Positions 9,724-17,433 of a DNA stretch of 46,519 nucleotides are shown here, piece by piece (the first letter of the stretch is position 1; every line of letters starts with the position of its first letter). Source of the stretch: Terriglobia bacterium (lineage in GTDB: Bacteria; Acidobacteriota; Terriglobia; Acidiferrales; UBA7541). The notes under the pieces were generated by a model, which worked only from the letters and a program-made list of their open reading frames with translations, did no database searches and was not told the DNA's origin. The stretch is from assembly GCA_020073375.1 (NCBI GenBank), contig JAIQFG010000030.1:1-46519 (forward strand), read 5' to 3'. Position numbers and translations under genes: made by a program.

Positions 9724-10124
9724 CGTCAAAAAAAGATTCGCTCCAAACCGAGCTTCGCGCGGCCATCGACGCCGCTCAGGAAAAGCAGGCGGCGGAAGTG
9801 ACGCTGCTCGATCTGCGAGGCCTCTCCGCGTTCACCAATTACTTCCTTCTGTGCACGGGTTTCAGCGCCAGGCAAGTCGAGGCGATCTGCGATGAAATCG
9901 AACGCAAGCTCGAGGAACTCGGCACGCGCCTGCTGCATCGCGAAGGCAAATCGGGCGGCGATTGGATGCTGCTGGATTTTGGCGGCTTGATCGTGCACGT
10001 ATTTACCGAACACGCCCGGCGTTTCTACGACCTGGAGCGGCTGTGGCGCGCCGCGCGACGCGTCGAATTTGACGATTCCACCGAGACCAGACGCTACCCC
10101 GATGCCGCCGAGGCCGAAGGATGA
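9720..10124 (+). CDS. rsfS: Ribosomal silencing factor RsfS
   Basis: 134-residue RsfS (Iojap/YbeB family). It binds L14 of the 50S subunit and blocks joining of the subunits under starvation. Typical segments are LLDLRGLSAFTNYFLLCTG, SGGDWMLLDFGGLIVHVF and RRFYDLERLW. The GTG start at 9720 overlaps the nadD stop as GTGA. nadD-rsfS is a common gene order. The next gene overlaps its stop as ATGA. Confidence 0.96.
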   Translation: MTSKKDSLQTELRAAIDAAQEKQAAEVTLLDLRGLSAFTNYFLLCTGFSARQVEAICDEIERKLEELGTRLLHREGKSGGDWMLLDFGGLIVHVFTEHARRFYDLERLWRAARRVEFDDSTETRRYPDAAEAEG

Positions 10125-11053
10125 GCGAGCCGCGAATGGCCTGGATCGCGGTAGATCCCGCGTCCAAGGCCGTGGTGGAACTGGCGCGCAAGGTCGCGGA
10201 CACGTCCACGACGCTGCTGATCACCGGAGAAAGCGGCACGGGCAAGGACCATCTGGCGCGGCTGATCCACGAACTGGGCCCCCGGCGCGACGCGCCCTTT
10301 CTGAAGATCGATTGCGCGAGCCTGCCTCAGGAACTTGTCGAATCCGAACTGTTCGGCCACGAGCGCGGCGCATTCACCGGAGCCGTCGAACGCAAGCTTG
10401 GCCGCCTGGAAATGGCGCAGGGGGGCACGATCGTGCTGGACGAAGTCGCGGCGCTTTCCCCGGCGACCCAGTCAAAACTGTTGCGCGTGCTCGAGGAGCG
10501 GCAATTCGAGCGCCTGGGCGGCACGGAAACGATCACCATCCAGGCGCGCCTGATCGCGCTGACCAATTCCGACCTGCAGCGCCTGGTGGCCGCGGGACAA
10601 TTTCGCGAGGATTTATTTTTTCGTTTGAGCGTGCTGACCATCGCCGTGCCGGCCCTGCGCGCGCGCCCCGCCGACATTCTTCCGCTGGCCGACGCTCTGC
10701 TGCAACGCGCGGCGCGCGTGCACGGGCGCGGCGGCGCGGCGTTCTCCGAACCCGTGCGGCACATGCTGGCCGCCTACCCGTGGCCCGGCAACGTCCGCGA
10801 ACTGAAAAATTCCATCGAGCGCGCCCTGGTATTTTCCACCGGGCCGCAGCTTGTGCCGCGGGATTTTCCGGAATCCGTGCAATTCGCCGATACCGGCCTG
10901 GGTGTCGCGCTGCGGTCGCTGGAGGAAATGGAACGCGACGCGATCCGCGCCACGCTCGAGGCCACGCACTACAAGATCGGGAAAAGCGCCGCGATCCTGG
11001 GCATCAGCCGCAAGACCCTGCTCGATAAGCGCAAGAAGTACGGGTTGAACTAG
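10121..11053 (+). CDS. Sigma-54-activator-type AAA+ regulator without sensory domain
   Basis: 310-residue bacterial enhancer-binding protein reduced to AAA+ and DNA-binding domains. Walker A is GESGTGKD (36-43), the sigma-54 contact loop GAFTGA is intact (83-88), Walker B is TIVLDE (103-108), and sensor II contains WPGNVRELKN (221-230). A Fis-type helix-turn-helix ends the protein (KSAAILGISRKTLLDKRKKYG). There is no receiver, GAF or PAS domain, so control must come from expression level or a partner. The ATG overlaps the rsfS stop (ATGA), which places it in the obg-nadD-rsfS chain. Its targets are unknown. The stop TAG directly abuts a palindrome at 11057. Confidence 0.92.
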   Translation: MSEPRMAWIAVDPASKAVVELARKVADTSTTLLITGESGTGKDHLARLIHELGPRRDAPFLKIDCASLPQELVESELFGHERGAFTGAVERKLGRLEMAQGGTIVLDEVAALSPATQSKLLRVLEERQFERLGGTETITIQARLIALTNSDLQRLVAAGQFREDLFFRLSVLTIAVPALRARPADILPLADALLQRAARVHGRGGAAFSEPVRHMLAAYPWPGNVRELKNSIERALVFSTGPQLVPRDFPESVQFADTGLGVALRSLEEMERDAIRATLEATHYKIGKSAAILGISRKTLLDKRKKYGLN

Positions 11054-11056
11054 TGG

Positions 11057-11076
11057 CACAGCCACTCCTGGCTGTG
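11057..11076. repeat. Palindromic repeat after the AAA+ gene
   Basis: CACAGCCA-CTCC-TGGCTGTG, an 8-bp perfect inverted repeat beginning three bases after the TAG stop of the upstream gene. It resembles the other stop-adjacent palindromes in this window in position, though not in sequence. Confidence 0.7.
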
Positions 11077-11163
11077 TGAGTTTCTGGATTGCAGGCCTGG
11101 CGCAAAACGCCCATCGATCGCAAAACCCAAACAGCCAAAAGTGGATGTGCTACTTTCTCCGCA

Positions 11164-11595
11164 ATGAAAATCCACATCATCATGCTCGGAAAAACGCGCC
11201 GCCCCGAAATCCGGGCGCTGCTGGACGACTACGCGGCGCGCATCGGCCGGTTCGCGGAAGTGCGTTTCACCGAACTGCGCGAGGATTCACCGGCGTCGAT
11301 GCGCAAATTGACTCTCGACTCCGCGGCAACGGTCGTGTTGCTGGATGACGCCGGAAAAAACCAAACCTCGGCGCATTTCGCGAAATGGCTGGCGGAAACG
11401 CGCGATCGAGGCGCGCGTGAAATCGTGTTTCTTTGCGGCGGGGCTGAGGGTTTCCCGGAATCGCTGCGCCGTCGAGCCACGCAGTCGCTTTCGCTTTCTT
11501 CCTTCACGTTCTCGCACGAACTGGCACGGGTGATGCTTGCCGAGCAACTCTACCGCGCCTTCGCTATTCTCTCCGGACATCCTTACCCGAAATAA
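11164..11595 (+). CDS. rlmH: 23S rRNA (pseudouridine-1915 N3)-methyltransferase
   Basis: 143-residue SPOUT-class methyltransferase modifying helix 69 of 23S rRNA on 70S ribosomes. It starts MKIHIIMLGKTRRPEI, has FLCGGAEGFPESLRRRA (the SAM-binding knot) and ends LYRAFAILSGHPYPK, the classical C-terminus LYRAWxIxxGxPYH. An upstream in-frame TTG at 11089 would add 25 residues foreign to the family, so the ATG at 11164 is chosen. It follows the rsfS region, a common genomic association. Confidence 0.95.
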   Translation: MKIHIIMLGKTRRPEIRALLDDYAARIGRFAEVRFTELREDSPASMRKLTLDSAATVVLLDDAGKNQTSAHFAKWLAETRDRGAREIVFLCGGAEGFPESLRRRATQSLSLSSFTFSHELARVMLAEQLYRAFAILSGHPYPK

Positions 11596-11622
11596 GCGCG
11601 CGTCTTCGTCCTCAAACAATGC

Positions 11623-11853
11623 TCATGCCGCGGCGTGCAATGTGTTCGCCATTGACTTGAACGGGACAATCTCGTCGGCAAGATACGACGCCTCCTTGCC
11701 GCATTCGTGGCACCGCACGATGAGAATGGGGAAATGGAATTCTTCTCGGGCTCCCTCCAACGATCCCCAAGCGCCCGAAACGTGCAGTGGAGTAATCATC
11801 CCGCAGCGCAAACATACAACTCCGGTCACATGCTCTTCCAGTTTCTCGATCAT
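11623..11853 (-). CDS. Small zinc-ribbon protein, function unknown
   Basis: 76 residues with two Cys pairs (CLRCG near residue 14 and CHECG near 49) that would form a zinc ribbon, followed by a segment ending ADEIVPF. The ribosome site AGGGGGG lies 5 bases before the ATG on the minus strand. I do not recognise a named family. It converges on rlmH. The divergent upstream region contains two adjacent palindromes at 11953-11985 that could control it. Confidence 0.7.
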   Translation of the reverse strand: MIEKLEEHVTGVVCLRCGMITPLHVSGAWGSLEGAREEFHFPILIVRCHECGKEASYLADEIVPFKSMANTLHAAA

Positions 11854-12230
11854 GGAGCCCCCCTAAAGAAGAATTCTCAATCGTCAGTGCAGGAAAAAAG
11901 TTCTGCTTATGGAAGCAAGGCAACGGCTCCCCTTCGACAAGAATGTTACGCTTGTTCAATTCTTGAACAGGTGACGGCGGTCACATTTCATGGTGATGGC
12001 ATCCCGGGCGGAGGCCTTCCGTTCTCCTAACTCACATATGAATAAGGATTTAGCTTAAATCATACCTTCCGTTTTCCCGCTCCGCTGATTCGTAATCTTG
12101 GCGTAACAATCGTGGCGTATCTTCGCGTTTCTCGCGAAATACACTTCTCAGGCCCGGAATCCGATCACCATTCGATGTCCGGGCGGGCGCAGATCATGCT
12201 TGGAGATTCGATTTTCAGGACGGGACCGCC
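11854..12230. other. Gene-free divergent region
   Basis: 377 bases without a supportable gene between the zinc-ribbon gene (minus) and the ArsC-like gene (plus). It holds a pair of adjacent palindromes (11953-11985) and is AT-richer than its surroundings. Confidence 0.6.
11953..11985. promoter_or_regulatory. Two adjacent palindromic operator candidates
   Basis: TGTTCAA-TTC-TTGAACA (11953-11969) is immediately followed by GGTGA-CGGCGG-TCACA (11970-11985). The second matches the CRP/FNR-family half-site layout TGTGA-N6-TCACA at nine of ten positions. No regulator is identified; the role is inferred from symmetry and position. Confidence 0.5.
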
Positions 12231-12618
12231 ATGAAAACTTCAGTGCGCAAACTCGAACCGCGCGCAAGAAGACCGCGGAAGCCGGTGGAGTTTCTTCAAA
12301 AGCCAACCTGCTCCACGTGCCGCAAAGCTCGTCGGTTTCTCGAAAAGCGCGGCGTCCGGCTGAACGTTCGCGACCTGACCAAGAACCGCCTGACCCCCGC
12401 GGAACTTCAGAAATTGATCGGAAATCACGACCACCAGGATTTCCTGAACCCCCGCAGCGGGATTTACCGCAAAAAAAATGAAGGACCATCCTCCTTCTCG
12501 GCGCGAAGCCGTGGGCATGATGGCCATGAACCCGGACCTGATTCGGCGCCCGGTTATCGTTGCTGGCGGTCAAGTGGTCATCGGCTATGACGAGAATGGC
12601 ATGATCCGGATCCGATGA
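12231..12618 (+). pseudogene. ArsC/Spx-family protein interrupted by a frameshift in an A8 run
   Basis: The thioredoxin-like fold of the arsenate reductase/Spx family is encoded in two frames. The first frame (12231 to the A-run) starts MKTSVRKLEP and has Cys27-Ser-Thr-Cys30 in the active loop, then NRLTPAELQKLIG. The second frame continues from 12478 with MKDHPPSRREAVGMMAMNP, LIRRPVIVAGGQVVIGYDE and stop TGA at 12616-12618. The break is a run of eight A at 12471-12478; seven A would read through to a normal full-length protein. This could be a sequencing or assembly error, a real mutation, or a slippage site. The CxxC suggests a redox or Spx-like role rather than the single-Cys E. coli ArsC type. 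Confidence 0.8.
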
Positions 12619-12783
12619 CCCGCAGCTATTGAACCCGCTCACACCTTTCAGATACAAAATTATTGAAATGGGCCGGCGCAACCAAACGTTCAGGTGTAGA
12701 ATCCAATACTTGTAAGGCATGAACGGCTTCCCTCCCCGGGAATCCGTCCGGCGGTCTTGCGCAGTTGTCGCGGAGGCCCTGAA

Positions 12784-14163
12784 ATGAAACATCCAACGCT
12801 TAAGAATTCACTTCCCATCATTGCCATTTTGTTTGTCTTTTCGGCTGTACCTGCGTTTGCCCAACGCGGCGGCGGGGGGTCGCATGGAGGCGGTGGCGGC
12901 TTCCATGGTGGCGGCGGTGGGTTTCACGGCGGGGGCGGGGTCTCCCGGTCCGGCGGCGGTGGGTTCCGAGGGGGAGGATTCCGCGGCGGCTCATCTTCCG
13001 CGCCGCGCATGGGCGCCGGTTCTTCACGTCCGGCGCAAAGCGCGCCGATGCGCTCGGGCGGCGCGAATTCTGCAAGGTCCGGCAGCGGAAATTCCGTCCG
13101 CACTTTTTCGAGCCCCGGGAATGTAAGCCCGCGCAACGGCAACGCCATTTCCGCACCCGCAGCGGTCGCGGATGGCAGGTGGCATGCATTTGGCAATGCC
13201 GCAGCGCCCGGACCGAATGCCGGCCAGGCTCCGCAAGCGCGGTTATCCAGCGGCGCGGGAAGCGGCTTCCGCGTCTCCCCCGGGAACAAGCCCATTGAGG
13301 GAGCCAGTTCTGTCAGAAGCTTCTCCGGCCAGGGGAATCAGGTTTGGGAAAACGCGTCGATCTCCAGGAACGCCGTTTCACAGTCTCGCGCGCTGTCCAA
13401 CGTTCGCGCCTCATTTGGAAATTCCCGTGTAGGCCCCTCAGGGCTGCGTTCGGGATCGTCGTTTTCGGGCGGCGCTCGACTCGCAGGCGGTTCCGCATTT
13501 GGCAACCGCGTCTTCGCCGACAGTGGCGGAATGAGCCGGACGGCGGTCTTCGGCAATCGCCTTGGGTTCGGCGACTCGCGATTTAGATTCCGTGGCGGCA
13601 TCCGCTGGGGTTGCTGGAATTGCGGATTCGGACGTGGCTTTGGTTTCGGCTGGGGGCCCGGATGGGGGTTCGGCTGGCCGGGGTTCGGATACTCGTATTG
13701 GAACCCATTTTATTTGGGTTTGGATTGGGGCTGGCCCGGCTACGGGTATGGCTATTACGGGTATCCCGCGGGGTTTCCGTACAGCTACGATTACAACGAT
13801 TCGAGTAACGATTCCTCGTACGTGACTCCGGACGACAACTACGTTCCTGCGCAATCGGCTGCGCCAGTTTCGCCGGACGACGAGAGCTCGACGCAAACCT
13901 ACAGCGTTGCCGGCGGCGCCGTGCCGGTTCTGATCTATCTGAAGAACGGTTCCGTTTTTTCGGCGCGCGACTATTTTTACTCAGGTGACCAGATTCATTA
14001 CGTCCTCACCAACGGCCGCACCGGTGCTTTTGATGCGGACCAACTCGATCTGCAGCGCACCCTCGATGAAAATGCCAAAAGCGGGGTCAAGTTCACTGTG
14101 CCGCCGGACGCCAATGGCGCTGTGGCCGCGCCCCAGGATGTCACCACTCCATCCAGCCATTAG
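12784..14163 (+). CDS. Secreted glycine-rich protein
   Basis: 459 residues, family not recognised. A signal peptide (residues 1-27, ending AFAQ) is followed by HGGGGGF-type repeats and RGGG stretches, a Ser/Asn/Gly-rich middle, then a run rich in Gly, Trp, Tyr and Phe. The C-terminal 70 residues look like a small folded domain (VLIYLKNGSVFSARDYF, HYVLTNGRTG, DADQLDLQRT). GGAGG sits 8 bases before the ATG at 12784; an upstream in-frame ATG at 12757 would spoil the signal peptide. Low-complexity aromatic/glycine composition suggests an envelope or extracellular structural or adhesive role, which is an inference. It is followed by a strong terminator. Confidence 0.8.
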   Translation: MKHPTLKNSLPIIAILFVFSAVPAFAQRGGGGSHGGGGGFHGGGGGFHGGGGVSRSGGGGFRGGGFRGGSSSAPRMGAGSSRPAQSAPMRSGGANSARSGSGNSVRTFSSPGNVSPRNGNAISAPAAVADGRWHAFGNAAAPGPNAGQAPQARLSSGAGSGFRVSPGNKPIEGASSVRSFSGQGNQVWENASISRNAVSQSRALSNVRASFGNSRVGPSGLRSGSSFSGGARLAGGSAFGNRVFADSGGMSRTAVFGNRLGFGDSRFRFRGGIRWGCWNCGFGRGFGFGWGPGWGFGWPGFGYSYWNPFYLGLDWGWPGYGYGYYGYPAGFPYSYDYNDSSNDSSYVTPDDNYVPAQSAAPVSPDDESSTQTYSVAGGAVPVLIYLKNGSVFSARDYFYSGDQIHYVLTNGRTGAFDADQLDLQRTLDENAKSGVKFTVPPDANGAVAAPQDVTTPSSH

Positions 14164-14246
14164 GATAAGTAACGCGCTTTAGTGGATTTGCAGCCACCAG
14201 GGTTGAATGAGAGGGACGGTCCATATGGATTCGTCCCTCCCATCTG

Positions 14247-14284
14247 GCCCAGCCTGTCGGAGGTAGGCTGGGCTTTCTTCTCTT
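14247..14284 (+). terminator. Intrinsic terminator after glycine-rich gene
   Basis: Perfect 9-bp stem GCCCAGCCT / AGGCTGGGC with a 9-nt loop, followed by TTTCTTCTCTT. It lies 84 bases after the stop of the glycine-rich gene and before rnr. Confidence 0.8.
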
Positions 14285-14441
14285 GATGTGTGAAACTAAG
14301 CCCGGGTTTCATCAAAAAGTTGCAAGATTGAGAAATTTATTCGATTTGCCATCCCCCCAAGACCCGGGTAGGCATCCCCTCTGAAAAAAAATCACCCGGA
14401 CTTCCGGCTTTTCTTCGCCTTTTTTAGGCAGAGCGCATACA

Positions 14442-17057
14442 ATGGCCGTTCCCATGTCTCATCAGCAAGACCCGCGCACACCCGTTACCGAGGCCGACGT
14501 TCTGGCGCATCTTTCGCGGTCGCGCAGACCGCAGAGCTTGCGCGAAATCGCCGCCGCGCTGGACCTGCGCCATTCCGGACGCCGCGCGCTGATCAAACTC
14601 GCCCGTAAAATGAAAAAGCGCGGCGAAATTCACGAATATCCCAACGGGCGCGTTGCCCTCCCCAAGGAAAAACAGGCCGCGGAATTCGCGCAACCGCCGC
14701 GACAAAAAAATACGCAAGAGCGCCACGGATCGCTGCCGCGCCAGGAATCCCGCCCGGCGGTGCGCGCCGAGGCGAATCAACTCACCGGACGGCTGGTGGC
14801 GCATCGCGACGGCTACGGGTTCGTGGTGCCGGATACGCCGCGCAAGGACCTGGAGGGCGACCTGTTTATCGGGCGCGACTCGATTGGCGACGCCATGCAC
14901 GGCGACCACGTCCTGGCGAGCATCGAACGCCGCAGCCGCTTCGGCGACGGGGCGGGGCGCGCCGAAGGGCGCATTCTCCGCGTGATAAACCGCGCGCATG
15001 ACACGGTCGTTGGCCTGTTTCGCTACGGCTCTCGCGGCAATACGGTTGCCCCCTACGAATCGCGACTGCTGCAGGAAATCATTATTCCGCCGGGCGAGGA
15101 ACTCACTCCGCAGCTGCAAGGCAAGGTGGGCCAGCACCCGCCCAGGCGCGGAGTTCGCCTGCCGGAGCTTGACGGCGCCGTCGTGAACGTAGAACTGACG
15201 CGGTTTCCGCGAGGCGGGGTGCCTGCGGCCGGGCGCGTCATTGAGATTCTCGGGCGTCCGGGCGATTTTGGCGTGGACGTCGAAATTCTGATTCGCAAGC
15301 ATCACCTGCCGCATGAATTTTCGGCTGAAGTTTTGACCGAGGCAGGCGCCGCGGCGCATCCGGTAAGCGGCGCGGACCGCGAGGGGCGGCGCGACTTCCG
15401 CCATCTGCCGATCGTCACCATCGATGGGGGAACGGCGCGGGACTTTGACGACGCGGTGTACGTCCGCCGCATGGAAAACGGCCACTGGGAATTGCATGTG
15501 CACATCGCGGACGTTTCGCACTACGTGCGGCGCGGATCGGCTCTTGACCGCGAGGCGCGGCTGCGCGGCACATCCGTCTATTTCCCGAACCGCGCCGTGC
15601 CCATGCTGCCCGAGGAATTATCGAACGGAATTTGCTCGCTAAATCCGCGGGAAGACCGCCTGGTGATAAGCGCAATTTTGGAGCTGGACGAGCGCGGCGA
15701 AATCGTCACGTCGGAATTTGCGCGCGGCGTGATCCGCTCCGCCGAACGCATGACCTACACCGCGGTCAACGCCGTCCTGCAGGGCGAGCCGATCGCGACA
15801 TCCGACTACGCGCACCTGGCCCAGCATTTCCGCGACATGCGGGATCTGGCGCTGATTCTGAACGCGCGCCGCGCGCGCCTCGGCTCGATCGACTTCGATT
15901 TGCCCGAGCCGGTGATTGAATTCGATCCCAACGGGCAAATGATCGGCGTGGTGCGCAGCGAGCGCAACATCGCGCACCGCCTGATCGAGGAGTTCATGCT
16001 CACGGCAAACCAGGGAGTCGCGCGGTATCTGGAAGGCCGCGGCATCGGCTCTCTGCACCGCGTGCATGAAAAACCGGATCCCAAGAAAATTCTGGAATTC
16101 GAGGCCATGGCGCAAACCTTCGGCTACTCGCTGGGCGTGGAAAACCTGGCCGTGCGGCGCGTGGCCGTGAAGCACGGCGGCTCGCAATCGCATGGATTCG
16201 ACCGCGGGGCGCGGCACGGGCGCGCCGGGCGAGGCCGCGAGAAACCCATGACCGTTTCGCTGCCGGGAGCGCTCGACATTGCCATCCGCCCGGAGCACTA
16301 CCAGCGCCTGGCCGAAAAAATCGCGGGCAAACCCGAGGAGCGCATCATGTCCTTCCTGATGCTGCGCTCGCTGAAGCAGGCGCGGTATTCAGCCGAAGCG
16401 CTTGGCCACTTCGCGCTGGCCTTTGACCAGTACACGCATTTCACCTCGCCGATTCGCCGGTATCCCGACCTGATCGTGCACCGCGTTCTCAAGTGGGCGC
16501 TCGACCATCCGGAATCGAAGCCCGCCGCGCCTCAGGGCCCGCCGCACAAAAAAGACGAGTCCACGTTCGGCCCCTACCGCCGCGCCGAACTCGACTCCAT
16601 TGCGCTGGAAACGTCCGAGACCGAGCGCCGCGCCGAAACCGCCGAGCGCGAGCTCATGGCCTGGAAGACGGCGCAATTCATGGAGCAGCATCTGGGCGAG
16701 GAGTACGACGCGCTGATCATTTCCGTGCAGAAATTCGGCTTCTTTGTGGAGTTGACCGAACTTTTTGTCGAGGGAATCGTCCCGATCGACCGCATCGAAG
16801 AGCTCACCGGCCAGCACGTCTTCTACCGCGAACAGGACCACGCCATCATCAGCGGCAGCGGTGGCGGCGGCCGCGACGCTCAGGGCCACCGGGGCGCTTC
16901 CCAACAAGGCAGTGCGGGAAAAAACCAGAAGAAAAAATCCGGCCGGGGAACCCCGCCAAGCAATCAAATCTGGAAACTCGGCGACCGCATCCGCGTCCGC
17001 GCCGAGCGCGTCGACCCCATCCGCCGCCGCGTCGAGTTTTCGCCTTTGCCTGAGTAG
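14442..17057 (+). CDS. rnr: Ribonuclease R
   Basis: 871-residue 3'-5' exoribonuclease able to digest structured RNA. Order: N-terminal winged helix (about 15-75), cold-shock OB domain (about 112-180), RNB catalytic domain and a C-terminal S1 domain. The catalytic acids are Asp328, Asp334, Asp336 and Asp337 (IDGG-TARDFDDAV), with the same spacing as Asp272/278/280/281 of E. coli. Two low-complexity insertions stand out: a Gly/Arg/His-rich one in the RNB domain near residue 580-600, and a Gly/Ser/Lys-rich one (about 803-841) inside the S1 domain. ATG at 14442; Met5 is an alternative. Its TAG stop lies within a palindromic repeat at 17053. Confidence 0.95.
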   Translation: MAVPMSHQQDPRTPVTEADVLAHLSRSRRPQSLREIAAALDLRHSGRRALIKLARKMKKRGEIHEYPNGRVALPKEKQAAEFAQPPRQKNTQERHGSLPRQESRPAVRAEANQLTGRLVAHRDGYGFVVPDTPRKDLEGDLFIGRDSIGDAMHGDHVLASIERRSRFGDGAGRAEGRILRVINRAHDTVVGLFRYGSRGNTVAPYESRLLQEIIIPPGEELTPQLQGKVGQHPPRRGVRLPELDGAVVNVELTRFPRGGVPAAGRVIEILGRPGDFGVDVEILIRKHHLPHEFSAEVLTEAGAAAHPVSGADREGRRDFRHLPIVTIDGGTARDFDDAVYVRRMENGHWELHVHIADVSHYVRRGSALDREARLRGTSVYFPNRAVPMLPEELSNGICSLNPREDRLVISAILELDERGEIVTSEFARGVIRSAERMTYTAVNAVLQGEPIATSDYAHLAQHFRDMRDLALILNARRARLGSIDFDLPEPVIEFDPNGQMIGVVRSERNIAHRLIEEFMLTANQGVARYLEGRGIGSLHRVHEKPDPKKILEFEAMAQTFGYSLGVENLAVRRVAVKHGGSQSHGFDRGARHGRAGRGREKPMTVSLPGALDIAIRPEHYQRLAEKIAGKPEERIMSFLMLRSLKQARYSAEALGHFALAFDQYTHFTSPIRRYPDLIVHRVLKWALDHPESKPAAPQGPPHKKDESTFGPYRRAELDSIALETSETERRAETAERELMAWKTAQFMEQHLGEEYDALIISVQKFGFFVELTELFVEGIVPIDRIEELTGQHVFYREQDHAIISGSGGGGRDAQGHRGASQQGSAGKNQKKKSGRGTPPSNQIWKLGDRIRVRAERVDPIRRRVEFSPLPE

Positions 17058-17080
17058 GACAGGCTTCAGCCTGTCCTACT
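17053..17080. repeat. Palindromic repeat containing the rnr stop codon
   Basis: AGTAGGACAGGCT-TC-AGCCTGTCCTACT, a perfect 13-bp inverted repeat. The TAG at 17055-17057 that ends rnr is part of its left arm. A related sequence occurs at 20436. As RNA it would fold into a very stable hairpin protecting or ending the rnr transcript. Confidence 0.85.
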
Positions 17081-17156
17081 GGGCCGTGTCCCCCCTTTGC
17101 CTTCTGCGCTTTGCCGAGAAACGACACTAACGGAACCAGATTGCTCCTCGCCAGAG

Positions 17157-17172
17157 ACTAGATTGAACTAGT
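17157..17172. promoter_or_regulatory. Candidate operator of the Phd/VapC-type module
   Basis: ACTAG-ATTGAA-CTAGT, a 16-bp inverted repeat ending 15 bases before the antitoxin ATG. Antitoxins of this family repress their own operon by binding such palindromes; assignment here is by position only. Confidence 0.45.
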
Positions 17173-17187
17173 TTCATTCGAGGCCGC

Positions 17188-17433
17188 ATGAAATCCGTCG
17201 GCGCATTCGAGGCCAAAACGCGCTTGTCCGAACTGCTGGAGCGGGTCAGCCGGGGCGAGAGAATCACGATCACCCGGCACGGGATTCCCACGGCTCTGCT
17301 GATCCCCGTTGCGGAGACCACGCCCAAACTCACCCATCCGGATATCGTCGAGGGAATGCGCGCGCTTCGCAAGCGCGTTAAACGCGGCAAAATGAGCGTC
17401 CGTGAAATGATCAACGAGGGGCGACGCTCTTGA
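17188..17433 (+). CDS. Type II antitoxin, Phd/YefM family
   Basis: 81 residues. The N-terminus MKSVGAFEAKTRLSELLERVSRGERITITRHG is the typical Phd/YefM DNA-binding fold, followed by PTALLIPV. The basic C-terminal tail (RALRKRVKRGKMSVREMINEG) would wrap the toxin. GAGG is placed before the ATG. Its stop overlaps the start of the PIN toxin gene (TTGA), the usual antitoxin-first arrangement. It probably represses its own promoter through the palindrome at 17157. Confidence 0.88.
   Translation: MKSVGAFEAKTRLSELLERVSRGERITITRHGIPTALLIPVAETTPKLTHPDIVEGMRALRKRVKRGKMSVREMINEGRRS

Noticed and set aside
10069..11028. 319-codon frame parallel to the AAA+ gene
   Set aside because: Out-of-frame shadow of the sigma-54-activator-type gene; very Arg-rich and without motifs.
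12860..13010. Repetitive GGCGGC tract as a possible CRISPR or satellite
   Set aside because: It is the coding sequence of HGGGGGF-type glycine repeats in an exported protein; no conserved repeat-spacer pattern.
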